DNA from: an uncultured Clostridia bacterium
GTDB lineage: Bacteria; Bacillota; Clostridia; TANB77; CAG-508
Assembly: GCA_944393305.1 (NCBI GenBank)
Contig: CALXZS010000050.1
Span: 1-8,916, forward strand
Direction of reading: 5' to 3'
DNA: 8,916 nucleotides
This document shows positions 1-6,346 of this stretch, piece by piece. Positions within the stretch are counted from its first letter, which is position 1, and each line of letters starts with the position of its first letter. The notes beneath the pieces are model-generated. The model was not told the origin of the DNA and made no database searches. It was given only the letters and a program-made list of their open reading frames with translations. The translations under genes and the position numbers were made by a program.

Positions 1-52
1 CTATTTCTACTCTTTTTTTCTTTTTTTGATCTACTCCTGCTATACGAGCCAT
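1..52 (-). CDS. rpsM: 30S ribosomal protein S13 (partial, N-terminus)
   Basis: Only the first 17 codons are present; the gene runs off the low-coordinate end of the window. The N-terminus MARIAGVDQKKKKRVEI matches S13, a small-subunit head protein that contacts the P-site tRNA and L5. The ATG at 52 is preceded by AGAGGTG at a normal distance. rpsM is the expected next gene after rpmJ and opens the alpha-operon set (S13, S11, S4, RpoA, L17), which would lie beyond the window. Confidence 0.93.
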   Translation of the reverse strand, partial: MARIAGVDQKKKKRVEI

Positions 53-129
53 ATTTGCACCTCTTTCTTAAAATTTTTTTTATAAAAGTTTTCTATTTTT
101 ATTCTAAAGGTGAAATGCATTAAATAATT

Positions 130-169
130 ATAAAGTAATAACTTAGAAAGGTTTTCATTATTACTTTAT
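130..169 (-). other. second 12-bp hairpin in the rpsM leader
   Basis: A perfect 12-bp inverted repeat (arms 130-141 and 158-169, ATAAAGTAATAA with TTATTACTTTAT) closes a 16-base loop. It lies about 80 bases before the rpsM ATG and has no T tract after it, so it is not a standard terminator. With the hairpin at 208-246 it makes a tandem arrangement in the spacer before the alpha-operon genes. The remaining bases from 53 to 129 show only the rpsM ribosome binding site. Confidence 0.4.
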
Positions 170-207
170 TCTTACTTAATCTTTAGAAAAAAACAGAAAT
201 ATATATA

Positions 208-246
208 AACACAAATCTAAAATCAGCCGCTTGCTAGATTTGTGTT
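208..246 (-). other. 12-bp hairpin after rpmJ, possible terminator or attenuator
   Basis: A perfect 12-bp inverted repeat (arms 208-219 and 235-246, AACACAAATCTA with TAGATTTGTGTT) closes a 15-base loop that holds the only GC-rich run nearby (GCAAGCGGC on the transcribed strand). It begins 16 bases after the rpmJ stop. A U-rich but interrupted tract (TATATATATTTCTG, then seven T) follows. The shape fits a weak intrinsic terminator or attenuator upstream of rpsM. Which of these it is cannot be decided by eye. Confidence 0.5.
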
Positions 247-262
247 AATACCAAAATTTAAA

Positions 263-376
263 TTATCCTTGTCTTTGTTTATGCTTAGGATTTTCGCATA
301 TAACTCTTATTACACCTTTTCTTTTGATTACTTTGCACTTATCGCACATTTTTTTAACAGATGGTCTTACCTTCAT
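263..376 (-). CDS. rpmJ: 50S ribosomal protein L36, zinc-binding type
   Basis: The smallest large-subunit protein, near the GTPase centre. The 37-residue product begins MKVRPSVKKMC and ends with NPKHKQRQG. It keeps all four zinc ligands: Cys11, Cys14, Cys27 and His32. The ATG has a strong GGGAGGTG about eight bases upstream. It lies 23 bases after infA and is followed by a 210-base spacer before rpsM, longer than usual, with two hairpins. Confidence 0.96.
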   Translation of the reverse strand: MKVRPSVKKMCDKCKVIKRKGVIRVICENPKHKQRQG

Positions 377-399
377 CTTGATACACCTCCCTATTGCTA

Positions 400-618
400 T
401 TATTTAGCTCTCCATGTGATTCTTCCTTTTGTTAAATCATATGGTGAAAGTTCAACTTTTACTTTATCTCCTGGTAGTATTTTTATATAATTCATTCTTA
501 ACTTGCCAGAAATATGGGCTAATACTTCATGTCCATTTTCTAATTTAACTTTAAAAAGTGTATTAGGTAATGCTTCTGAAACAACACCTTCAACCTCTAT
601 TACGTCTTCTTTAGACAT
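400..618 (-). CDS. infA: translation initiation factor IF-1
   Basis: IF-1 occupies the A site of the 30S subunit during initiation. The 72-residue product has exactly the family length and begins MSKEDVIEVEGVV. It shows the single OB-fold pattern (LFKVKLENGHEVLAHISGK) and the conserved LPGDKVKVELSPYDLTKGRI segment. A GGGGGA purine stretch lies about ten bases before the ATG. It is followed by rpmJ after 23 bases, the normal Bacillota order. No KOW-domain ribosomal-like gene is present between map and infA, as it is in some relatives. Confidence 0.97.
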   Translation of the reverse strand: MSKEDVIEVEGVVSEALPNTLFKVKLENGHEVLAHISGKLRMNYIKILPGDKVKVELSPYDLTKGRITWRAK

Positions 619-688
619 ATATTCTTTTTCCCCCTAAATTAATAAGTTTACATAGTAAAAAAACATAAGTAGTTTTTTCACAATAGCT

Positions 689-716
689 ATTATATTATAT
701 AATATTTTTATTACAA
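689..716 (-). promoter_or_regulatory. predicted promoter for infA-rpmJ, overlapping the map stop codon
   Basis: TTGTAA at 716-711 (its last three bases are the map stop) and TATAAT at 694-689 are separated by 16 bases. The -10 overlaps a perfect 14-base AT palindrome at 692-705. The expected start point is about 65 bases before the infA ATG, in a gap of 92 bases. The consensus match is good, but such matches are common in AT-rich DNA. Confidence 0.45.
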
Positions 717-1478
717 TGTCAATATTTCTGGCTCTTTTTCTGTAATTAAAATCGTATTTTCGTAATGGGCTGACAAACTTTCGTCTAATGTCCATATAGA
801 CCACCCATCATCTCCCTCACATATTTCTGCTGAGCCAGCTACAACCATTGGTTCTATTGCAAGTGTCATTCCCGGTTCTAGCCTTATTCCCCTTCCTGCT
901 TTACCATAGTTAGGAATACCAGGGTCTTCATGCATTTCTCTGCCTATTCCATGTCCTTGAAATTCTTTTATTACATCAAATCCATTTTCTCTAACATATG
1001 TACCTATGGCACATGAAATATCTCCAAGCCTATTTCCCTTTTTTGCATATTTTATTCCTTCAAAAAATGCTTGTTTTGTAACTTCAATTAGTTTTTTTGC
1101 TTCATCAGATACTTCTCCAACAACATATGTCCTTGCACAATCTCCATTAAATCCATCTTTATATGCAACTAAGTCAACACTAATAATGTCGCCTTCTCTT
1201 AGAATAGTATGTTTTGAAGGTATTCCATGAATAACATTATCATTAATTGATGCACAAATCGAGCCAGGAAAATCTGGAACTCCTTTTACTCCACTTGGAT
1301 ATCCTTTTTCAGCTGGAATCGCTCCATTTTCTCTCATGGTTTCTTCTGCAATTTTATCTAGTTCCCATGTAGATACACCTGGCTTTATTGCTCTTTCTAT
1401 TGCTTTTTGAGTAAGATTGGCAATTCTACAAGCTTCTCTCATTTTCTCTATTTCGCTTTTAGATTTAATATATACCAT
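711..1478 (-). CDS. map: methionine aminopeptidase, type I
   Basis: Removes the initiator methionine from nascent proteins after deformylation. The 255-residue product carries all five metal ligands at the expected spacing: Asp102, Asp113, His176, Glu209 and Glu240. The active-site histidines His84 and His183 are also present. Each lies exactly five residues later than in the E. coli enzyme. There is no N-terminal extension or zinc-finger domain. The ribosome binding site AAAGGA is inside the end of adk, with a one-base overlap of the two genes. The map stop codon falls within the -35 of a predicted promoter for infA. Confidence 0.97.
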   Translation of the reverse strand: MVYIKSKSEIEKMREACRIANLTQKAIERAIKPGVSTWELDKIAEETMRENGAIPAEKGYPSGVKGVPDFPGSICASINDNVIHGIPSKHTILREGDIISVDLVAYKDGFNGDCARTYVVGEVSDEAKKLIEVTKQAFFEGIKYAKKGNRLGDISCAIGTYVRENGFDVIKEFQGHGIGREMHEDPGIPNYGKAGRGIRLEPGMTLAIEPMVVAGSAEICEGDDGWSIWTLDESLSAHYENTILITEKEPEILTL

Positions 1479-2140
1479 TATTTTGTCCTTTCATCTATAA
1501 TTTTCACTGCTGATGCTGTTGTTCTTTCTTTTGTATCTTCCAAATATATATTTATATCTATGCTTTCTAATAGTCCTTCTTTGGTATAATAATCAATTAA
1601 TGGTTCAGTATTTTTATAATAAACATTTAGTCTTTCTTTTATTGTTTCTGGTTCATCATCTTTTCTTTTTATAAGTGGTGAACCACATACATCACATATA
1701 CCTTCTACTTTTGGAGGCATGAAAATTGTATTGAATGATGCCCCACATTCTTTATTTGAACAAATTACTCTACTTGATGTTCTTTTTATAATATCTTCAT
1801 CTGGTACTTTTAAATTTATAACTGCTGTAATTTTTTTATTGTTTTCTTTTAAATATTTATCTAAAGCCTCTGCTTGTGGTATTGTTCTTGGGAATCCATC
1901 TAGTAGTACATTTTCCATCTTGTCTAGCTTTCCTTCTACCATTGCAATAGTAATTTCATCTGGTACCAATTCTCCCTTTGACATATACTCATTTGCTTTT
2001 TTTCCTAATTCTGTTTGTCTTTTTATTTCATCTCTGAAAATATCTCCTGTTGCTAAATGAACTAAATTATATTTTTTGCATAGTTCATTTCCAATTGTTC
2101 CTTTTCCGGTTCCTGGAGCTCCTAACATTATAATATACAT
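1478..2140 (-). CDS. adk: adenylate kinase, zinc-lid type
   Basis: Cytoplasmic enzyme that interconverts ATP plus AMP and two ADP. The 220-residue product has the P-loop GAPGTGKGT at residues 7-15, the AMP-binding TGD at 31-33 with Arg36, and the DGFPR motif at 81-85. It has a long lid with four cysteines (127, 132, 149 and 152) that should bind a structural zinc, ending in Asp161-Asp162. The first cysteine pair is spaced C-x4-C instead of the usual C-x2-C, while the x16 gap and second C-x2-C are normal. The start has AAGGAAG eight bases upstream. Its TAA stop overlaps the map ATG as TAATG, so the two are probably coupled. Confidence 0.97.
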   Translation of the reverse strand: MYIIMLGAPGTGKGTIGNELCKKYNLVHLATGDIFRDEIKRQTELGKKANEYMSKGELVPDEITIAMVEGKLDKMENVLLDGFPRTIPQAEALDKYLKENNKKITAVINLKVPDEDIIKRTSSRVICSNKECGASFNTIFMPPKVEGICDVCGSPLIKRKDDEPETIKERLNVYYKNTEPLIDYYTKEGLLESIDINIYLEDTKERTTASAVKIIDERTK

Positions 2141-2176
2141 TTTTTTATCTTCCTTTCTATTATCTTTAGCTATAAT

Positions 2177-2205
2177 ATTTTAGTATTTTTTATTGATTTT
2201 GTCAA
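2177..2205 (-). promoter_or_regulatory. predicted sigma-A promoter for adk-map
   Basis: TTGACA at 2205-2200 and TAAAAT at 2182-2177 are separated by 17 bases and lie about 37 bases before the adk ATG. The perfect -35 and near-consensus -10 make this the best promoter in the window. It starts 11 bases after the stop of the repeat-protein gene, and I see no terminator between them, so adk may receive both read-through and its own transcripts. Confidence 0.7.
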
Positions 2206-2215
2206 ATTTTTTATT

Positions 2216-3310
2216 TTATCTTTCAGAATGTTCTTTTTTACTTAATTCTACATCTAACAAATTTTTTAGCTGTTCTTTATTTAATTTAAATTTTATCATT
2301 ACCGATTTTAAAGCAGCATTTCTTTCCATTCCATTTTCCACAAGAATTCTTAAATACGTCATAGGTGTATAGTCTAATGGTTCATATTCTCTAGTTATTA
2401 AACCTTTTACATCTTTTGCTTTCTTTCTTCTTTTTGTTTTTAGTCCTTCTCCATTTTTATTATTTTCACTGCGATATATAGTAATTTCTTTTCTTTCATT
2501 AAGTTTCATAGCTTGCAATTGATTTATATCTATGTTTATTAATTGTGCAAATTTTTCTAAATCTACATAACTTTTAAAATTACTATGTATATTAAGAATA
2601 TCTTGAAACGATACTTTTTTGTTTTCATATCCATTCCTAATAATGAAACCTATTATTTCTTCTCTTAGTTTCGATAGTTCATCTTTTGATAAAGTGAATA
2701 TAGTAACAGTACCTCCATTCCTTTTTATTTTAGAACGTTGAACAGATGTTATACCAAGAATTTCTGCAAATTCTTTTTCTGACATTATATTTTTATATTC
2801 TTCATATAATGATAAAAATTCCTTATAACTAATTTTTTTATATGCGTAACCTTGACATCTTAATTTTTTTTCTATTTCTTCTGCACATTGTTTTAATTCT
2901 TCTTTATCCGTTTTGAGTATTTTTATTTTTGCACCATTTCTTTTCATGTTTTTTAATGATTCTGCTGAACTTCCTATACTCATTGCAAATTCTTCTTCAC
3001 TTAAATATTCTGCATATTTTTTGTATAAAATTTGAAATTCATTATAATCAATTACTTCATTATGTGAATGTTCCTGTAATAATTCTGCTTTAATTTTTTT
3101 TGCAATTTCTTCAATTTCTTTAAAATTCCATCTTAATATTCTTATTTTATTCCCATTAATTCTTAAATCTTTTAATCCTTTTATATCAAGACCTATTTCT
3201 CTTAAAAATTTATCAATAGACCATTCTACACCTATTTCCTTATATAGTTGCATTAAATCATCGTAACTCATTAAATGGTTTCTGTATTTATCCATAACTG
3301 ATTTTTTCAT
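2216..3310 (-). CDS. unrecognised protein with four exact 73-residue helix-turn-helix-like repeats
   Basis: I do not recognise this 364-residue protein. It contains four tandem repeats with an exact 73-residue period and no gaps. The tyrosine/phenylalanine opening each unit is at 16, 89, 162 and 235; the core phenylalanine is at 35, 108, 181 and 254; and the asparagine after the second helix is at 52, 125, 198 and 271. Within each unit the pattern F-A/L-x3-G/N-x5-L-x2-I/L/M fits a helix-turn-helix, followed by a short strand (IKIL-like) and an acidic-basic helix. The fourth unit is cut short and leads into a basic stretch (KTKRRKKAK, 291-299) and a helical C-terminus. There is no signal peptide or membrane segment. 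The fold suggests nucleic-acid binding, but that is inference. The start ATG has AGGAG about 11 bases upstream. The gene sits at the secY-adk junction, where Bacillota normally have nothing. Confidence 0.85.
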   Translation of the reverse strand: MKKSVMDKYRNHLMSYDDLMQLYKEIGVEWSIDKFLREIGLDIKGLKDLRINGNKIRILRWNFKEIEEIAKKIKAELLQEHSHNEVIDYNEFQILYKKYAEYLSEEEFAMSIGSSAESLKNMKRNGAKIKILKTDKEELKQCAEEIEKKLRCQGYAYKKISYKEFLSLYEEYKNIMSEKEFAEILGITSVQRSKIKRNGGTVTIFTLSKDELSKLREEIIGFIIRNGYENKKVSFQDILNIHSNFKSYVDLEKFAQLINIDINQLQAMKLNERKEITIYRSENNKNGEGLKTKRRKKAKDVKGLITREYEPLDYTPMTYLRILVENGMERNAALKSVMIKFKLNKEQLKNLLDVELSKKEHSER

Positions 3311-3349
3311 ATTTTTATTTTCTCCTAACCTTTTAAGGTATACATAAAT

Positions 3350-3378
3350 ATTGTACTATATTTTTCTTATTATTTCAA
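3350..3378 (-). promoter_or_regulatory. predicted sigma-A-type promoter for the 364-residue repeat-protein gene
   Basis: TTGAAA at 3378-3373 and TACAAT at 3355-3350 are separated by 17 bases, about 40 bases upstream of the ATG at 3310. A short inverted repeat (ACCTT-AA-AAGGT on the minus strand, 3339-3328) lies just downstream of the expected start point and could be an operator or a chance palindrome. The promoter follows directly from the terminator after secY, which fits a separate transcription unit. Confidence 0.6.
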
Positions 3379-3447
3379 GTTTTTCAAAGGTTTTTAGGAA
3401 TGTTTTCTGAATGAGTGCCCTAAAGTGTATCAAATTATGTCAAGCTG

Positions 3448-3471
3448 TTTTTTGGAGGTGTCCCCAAAAAA
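3448..3471 (-). other. hairpin with GGGG/CCTCC arms downstream of the secY terminator
   Basis: On the minus strand six T residues and GGGG pair with CTCC and six A residues around an ACAC tetraloop, giving about ten pairs with one G-U. It lies just beyond the secY terminator. It could be a back-up hairpin or the outer end of a decayed mobile element; nothing else supports either role. Confidence 0.4.
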
Positions 3472-3476
3472 ACATA

Positions 3477-3509
3477 TAAAAAGAACCTATCTACGTGAAG
3501 ATAAGTTCT
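3477..3509 (-). terminator. rho-independent terminator after secY
   Basis: On the transcribed strand an 11-bp stem (AGAACTTATCT with AGATAGGTTCT, one G-U pair) closes a six-base TCACGT loop. TTTT follows immediately, with a further seven T residues nine bases on. It starts eight bases after the secY stop codon. This is a classical intrinsic terminator shape and implies that the genes below secY need their own promoter, which is visible. Confidence 0.8.
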
Positions 3510-3517
3510 AATTTTTT

Positions 3518-4843
3518 CTATCCTAAAAAGCCTTTATAATGTCTCATTACTAATTGTGATTGTAATTGTTGACTTAATTCTATTGCAACACCAACTACGA
3601 TTAATATTGATGTTCCACCAAATGCGCTATTTATTCCAGCAATACTTGTTAGCATTGGAAGTATTGCTATTGCAGCTAAGAATAATCCACCAAATAGTAC
3701 TACTTTAGATAATACTGATGATAAATATTCTGCTGTTGGTTTTCCTGCTCTAATTCCTGGAATAAATCCACCATTTTGTTTAATATTATTTGCTACTTCT
3801 GCTGGTTGGAATGTCGCATATGTATAGAAATAAGTAAATCCAACAATTAATAATAAATATATGATTGCATTTATAAGTACATATTGCCATCCAACATCTC
3901 CAGCTGAACTACTTGCTATTGAAATATTATATATTACTCTCCAGAATCCAGTTTGAGATTCTATATCTGTTGCAAATAATTGTATTATCATTGCTGGGAA
4001 CGTCATAAATGATGATGCGAAAATTATTGGCATAACACTTGCCATTGCTGGCTTAATTGGTATATGTGTATTTTGTGCACCAACCATTCTTCTTCCAACA
4101 ACTTTTTTCGAATATTGTACTGGTATTCTTCTTTCAGCAAGTTGTACAAATACAACACCTGTAATTAGCACTATAACTCCAATTACTATTCCTATTACAG
4201 TAAGTAAACCTAATGTACTGAATTGTCCATCTACAACTATTTTTTCAGCTATACTCACTACTGCTGATGGTAAGCTAGAAACTATACCTGCAAATATTAA
4301 CATTGAAATACCATTTCCTACACCTTTTGATGTAATCTTATCTCCTAACCACATAAGTAATGATGTTCCTGCCATTAAAGATATAACTACTACTGCACCT
4401 GTTAATGCACTTTCATCAACAAATATTCCTGAAGTTCTATATGATAAATATATACCTAGTCCTTCAACTAAAGCAAGAACTACTGTTATAATTTTAGTTA
4501 ATCTATCAATTTTTCTTCTTCCTGACTCTCCACCTTCTTTAGTTAATCTTTCTAAAGGTGGTATAATCATACTCAATAATTGTACTACAATTGATGCAGT
4601 AATATATGGTGTTATTGACATAGCAAATATTGATAATCTTGAAAAAGCTCCACCAGAAATCATGTTAATCATTCCTGTTACAGTATTTGAATATGAATCC
4701 ATTGTAGATTCTAGAGTAACCATATCTGCTCCTGGAATTGTTATATAACATCCTAATCTAAATAATACTAATAAAAGTAATGTATATAATAATTTCTTTC
4801 TAATTTCTGGAGTTTTTAAAGCGTTTTTTATTGTATTTAGCAA
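3518..4843 (-). CDS. secY: preprotein translocase subunit SecY (TTG start)
   Basis: SecY forms the membrane channel of the SecYEG translocase for secreted and membrane proteins. At 441 residues it has the usual length with ten hydrophobic segments. Recognisable parts are the N-terminal cytoplasmic helix (TPEIRKKLLYTLL), the IFAMSITPYITASIVVQLL segment after the plug region, the cytoplasmic RRIPVQYSKK loop, and the RAGKPTAEYL loop. The C-terminal block ends in QSQLVMRHYKGFLG. The start is TTG, placed by GAGGTG six bases upstream and by the family N-terminus. It is the last gene of the spc transcription unit here, because a terminator hairpin begins eight bases after the stop. Confidence 0.98.
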   Translation of the reverse strand: MLNTIKNALKTPEIRKKLLYTLLLLVLFRLGCYITIPGADMVTLESTMDSYSNTVTGMINMISGGAFSRLSIFAMSITPYITASIVVQLLSMIIPPLERLTKEGGESGRRKIDRLTKIITVVLALVEGLGIYLSYRTSGIFVDESALTGAVVVISLMAGTSLLMWLGDKITSKGVGNGISMLIFAGIVSSLPSAVVSIAEKIVVDGQFSTLGLLTVIGIVIGVIVLITGVVFVQLAERRIPVQYSKKVVGRRMVGAQNTHIPIKPAMASVMPIIFASSFMTFPAMIIQLFATDIESQTGFWRVIYNISIASSSAGDVGWQYVLINAIIYLLLIVGFTYFYTYATFQPAEVANNIKQNGGFIPGIRAGKPTAEYLSSVLSKVVLFGGLFLAAIAILPMLTSIAGINSAFGGTSILIVVGVAIELSQQLQSQLVMRHYKGFLG

Positions 4844-5278
4844 CTAAATCACCTCTGCCTTTCCGCCTAAAGCTTCAATTTTTTCTTTAGCAGATTTAGT
4901 GAATCTAACAGCTTTTACGTTTAATTTCTTTTCTAGTTTACCAGTTGCTATAATTACGATTCCATCATTTTCTTTGCTTATGATTCTATCTTTTATTAGG
5001 CTTTCTGCTGTAACATCAGAAACAGTTGATTTATTAAGCATTGTTAATGTTACTTCTGTATAATTTTTAGCGAATTTATTTGTAAATCCTCTTTTTGGTA
5101 ATCTTCTATATAATGGTGTTTGACCACCTTCAAATCCACGTCTAACTCCGCCGCCTGATCTTGCTTTTTGTCCTTTATGACCTCTTCCTGATGTCTTTCC
5201 TAAACCAGAACCAACTCCACGTCCAACTCTTAATTTTGTTTTATTTTTTTGTGCTGGTTTTAATTCATCTAATTTCAT
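4844..5278 (-). CDS. rplO: 50S ribosomal protein L15
   Basis: Late-assembly large-subunit protein. The 144-residue product shows the glycine- and arginine-rich N-terminal extension (RVGRGVGSGLGKTSGRGHKGQKARSG, shown here only as the signature around residues 17-42) followed by GFEGGQTPLYRRLPKRGF and a globular C-terminal half. The ATG at 5278 has a strong AAGGAGGTG eight bases upstream. Its TAG stop directly abuts the TTG start of secY with no bases between, and the secY ribosome binding site lies inside the last codons, so the two are probably translationally coupled. Confidence 0.97.
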   Translation of the reverse strand: MKLDELKPAQKNKTKLRVGRGVGSGLGKTSGRGHKGQKARSGGGVRRGFEGGQTPLYRRLPKRGFTNKFAKNYTEVTLTMLNKSTVSDVTAESLIKDRIISKENDGIVIIATGKLEKKLNVKAVRFTKSAKEKIEALGGKAEVI

Positions 5279-5323
5279 ATGGATTACACCTCCTTAATTT
5301 TATTATCTTTTTAATCTAGTAGT

Positions 5324-5812
5324 TTATATTATATCTTCTACTTTTTTTCCTCTTTTTTTAGCTACTTGTTCAATAGTTTGCATGCTTTTTAATCCTTCTA
5401 TTGTTGCATATACAACATTTCTTGGATTGTTAGTTCCTAGAACTTTAGTTCTAACATCTCTATATCCAGCAAGTTCTAATACTGGTCTAACACTTCCTCC
5501 AGTAATAAGTCCTGTACCTTCTTCTGCTGGTTTAAGCATAACACTTGCACTACCAAATTTTCCTATAAATTCATGAGGTACTGTTGTTCCTACTATTGGA
5601 ACTTCCACTAAATTTTTCTTAGCATCTTCAATAGCTTTTTTTATTGCATCTGGAACTTCTGAAGCTTTACCATTTCCAACTCCAACTTTACCTTTTCCAT
5701 CTCCAACAACAACTACTGCGCTAAATCTGAAAGTTCTACCACCTTTTACAACTTTAGCTACTCTACTGATAGAAACTACTTTTTCTTTTAATTCAGATTC
5801 GTTTTCTTGCAC
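5324..5812 (-). CDS. rpsE: 30S ribosomal protein S5 (GTG start)
   Basis: S5 acts in decoding accuracy and in mRNA entry to the small subunit. The 162-residue product has the N-terminal double-stranded-RNA-binding fold (VVSISRVAKVVKGGRTFRF, then VVVGDGKGKVGVGNGKA). The C-terminal domain contains GTGLITGGSVRPVLELAG and the conserved GTNNPRNVVYATI. The start codon is GTG, set by an AAGGAGG eight bases upstream; no ATG fits the family N-terminus. In most Bacillota rpmD follows directly, but here only 45 bases separate this gene from rplO. Confidence 0.97.
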   Translation of the reverse strand: MQENESELKEKVVSISRVAKVVKGGRTFRFSAVVVVGDGKGKVGVGNGKASEVPDAIKKAIEDAKKNLVEVPIVGTTVPHEFIGKFGSASVMLKPAEEGTGLITGGSVRPVLELAGYRDVRTKVLGTNNPRNVVYATIEGLKSMQTIEQVAKKRGKKVEDII

Positions 5813-5830
5813 TTGTTTTTCCTCCTTTTC

Positions 5831-6190
5831 CTAAAAATTCAATCCGCCTTCTCTTGCAGCTTCTGCTAATTCTTTTACAACTCCATGATATACGTATCCA
5901 CTTCTGTCAAATACTACATCTTTTATTTTTTTGTCTTTAGCTCTTGAAGCTATTAGACTTCCAACTTCTTTAGCAGCTTCTTTATTTGCATGTTTTGTTT
6001 TAACTTCTTTGTCTAAAGTAGAAGCACTAACTAATGTAATTCCTTTAACATCATCAATAATTTGAGCATAGATACCTGTATTACTTCTGTACATACAAAG
6101 TCTTGGACACTCGCTAGTTCCACTTATTTTTCTACGAACTCTTTTATGTCTTCTATCTCTTTGAAATTTTCTATCTGCCTTTGAAACCAT
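5831..6190 (-). CDS. rplR: 50S ribosomal protein L18
   Basis: L18 binds 5S rRNA and, with L5, docks it into the large subunit. The 119-residue product has the usual basic N-terminus (RKFQRDRRHKRVRRKISGT), the RLCMYRSNTGIYAQIIDD core and the typical C-terminus AAREGGLNF. The ATG at 6190 is preceded by AAGGAG at a good distance. The rpsE start lies 18 bases downstream. The upstream gap to rplF is about 155 bases instead of the usual short spacer, because of the inverted-repeat element, so expression of rplR and the genes below could be modulated there. Confidence 0.97.
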   Translation of the reverse strand: MVSKADRKFQRDRRHKRVRRKISGTSECPRLCMYRSNTGIYAQIIDDVKGITLVSASTLDKEVKTKHANKEAAKEVGSLIASRAKDKKIKDVVFDRSGYVYHGVVKELAEAAREGGLNF

Positions 6191-6219
6191 ATTTTTCTCC
6201 TTTCTTTTACATTATTATA

Positions 6220-6342
6220 TAACAACTTAAAAGTAGTATATTGCAAGGAAAGCAAGTAAAAACTTTTGAAATTATATTTTCTATATATTGAAAAAGTTTT
6301 TACGCGACCTTGACGCCGCAAGATGCTGGTTTTAAGTTGTTA
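6220..6342 (-). ncRNA. nested inverted-repeat element between rplF and rplR (possible structured leader RNA or MITE-like insertion)
   Basis: The 156 bases between rplF and rplR contain a 123-base element with two nested perfect inverted repeats. The outer arms are 13 bases (6220-6232 and 6330-6342, TAACAACTTAAAA on the plus strand). The inner arms are 12 bases (6256-6267 and 6292-6303, GTAAAAACTTTT on either strand) around a 24-base AT-rich loop. On the transcribed strand a GC-rich segment (6329-6304) lies between the outer and inner 5' arms. It can fold as a small hairpin, AUCUUG-CGGCGU-CAAGGU. Its CAAGG could instead pair with CCUUG in the 3' segment, extending the inner stem. The pairing is seen in the sequence. 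Whether it acts as an RNA or is a MITE-like palindrome is inference; I see no target-site duplication and match it to no known RNA family. Confidence 0.5.
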
Positions 6343-6346
6343 GATT

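Noticed and set aside
242..490. 82-codon plus-strand frame over rpmJ and the end of infA
   Set aside because: It is antisense to two certain genes and has no ribosome binding site; its hydrophobic look is a by-product of the AT-rich complement.
1719..2060. 113-codon plus-strand frame antisense to adk
   Set aside because: It is the complement of a highly conserved gene, with no start signal or family resemblance.
6213..6262. Possible promoter for rplR using TATAAT near 6214 or TATACT near 6238
   Set aside because: No acceptable -35 lies 16-18 bases upstream of either, and AT-rich DNA gives such -10 matches by chance.
6124..6321. 65-codon minus-strand frame covering the rplF-rplR gap and the 5' end of rplR
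   Set aside because: It overlaps rplR in another frame, runs through the inverted-repeat element, has no convincing ribosome binding site and resembles no family.
208..6342. Shared GCGGC word in the loop of the rpmJ-rpsM hairpin and in the core of the rplF-rplR element
   Set aside because: Only five bases are shared and the surrounding structures differ, so I do not treat them as copies of one element.
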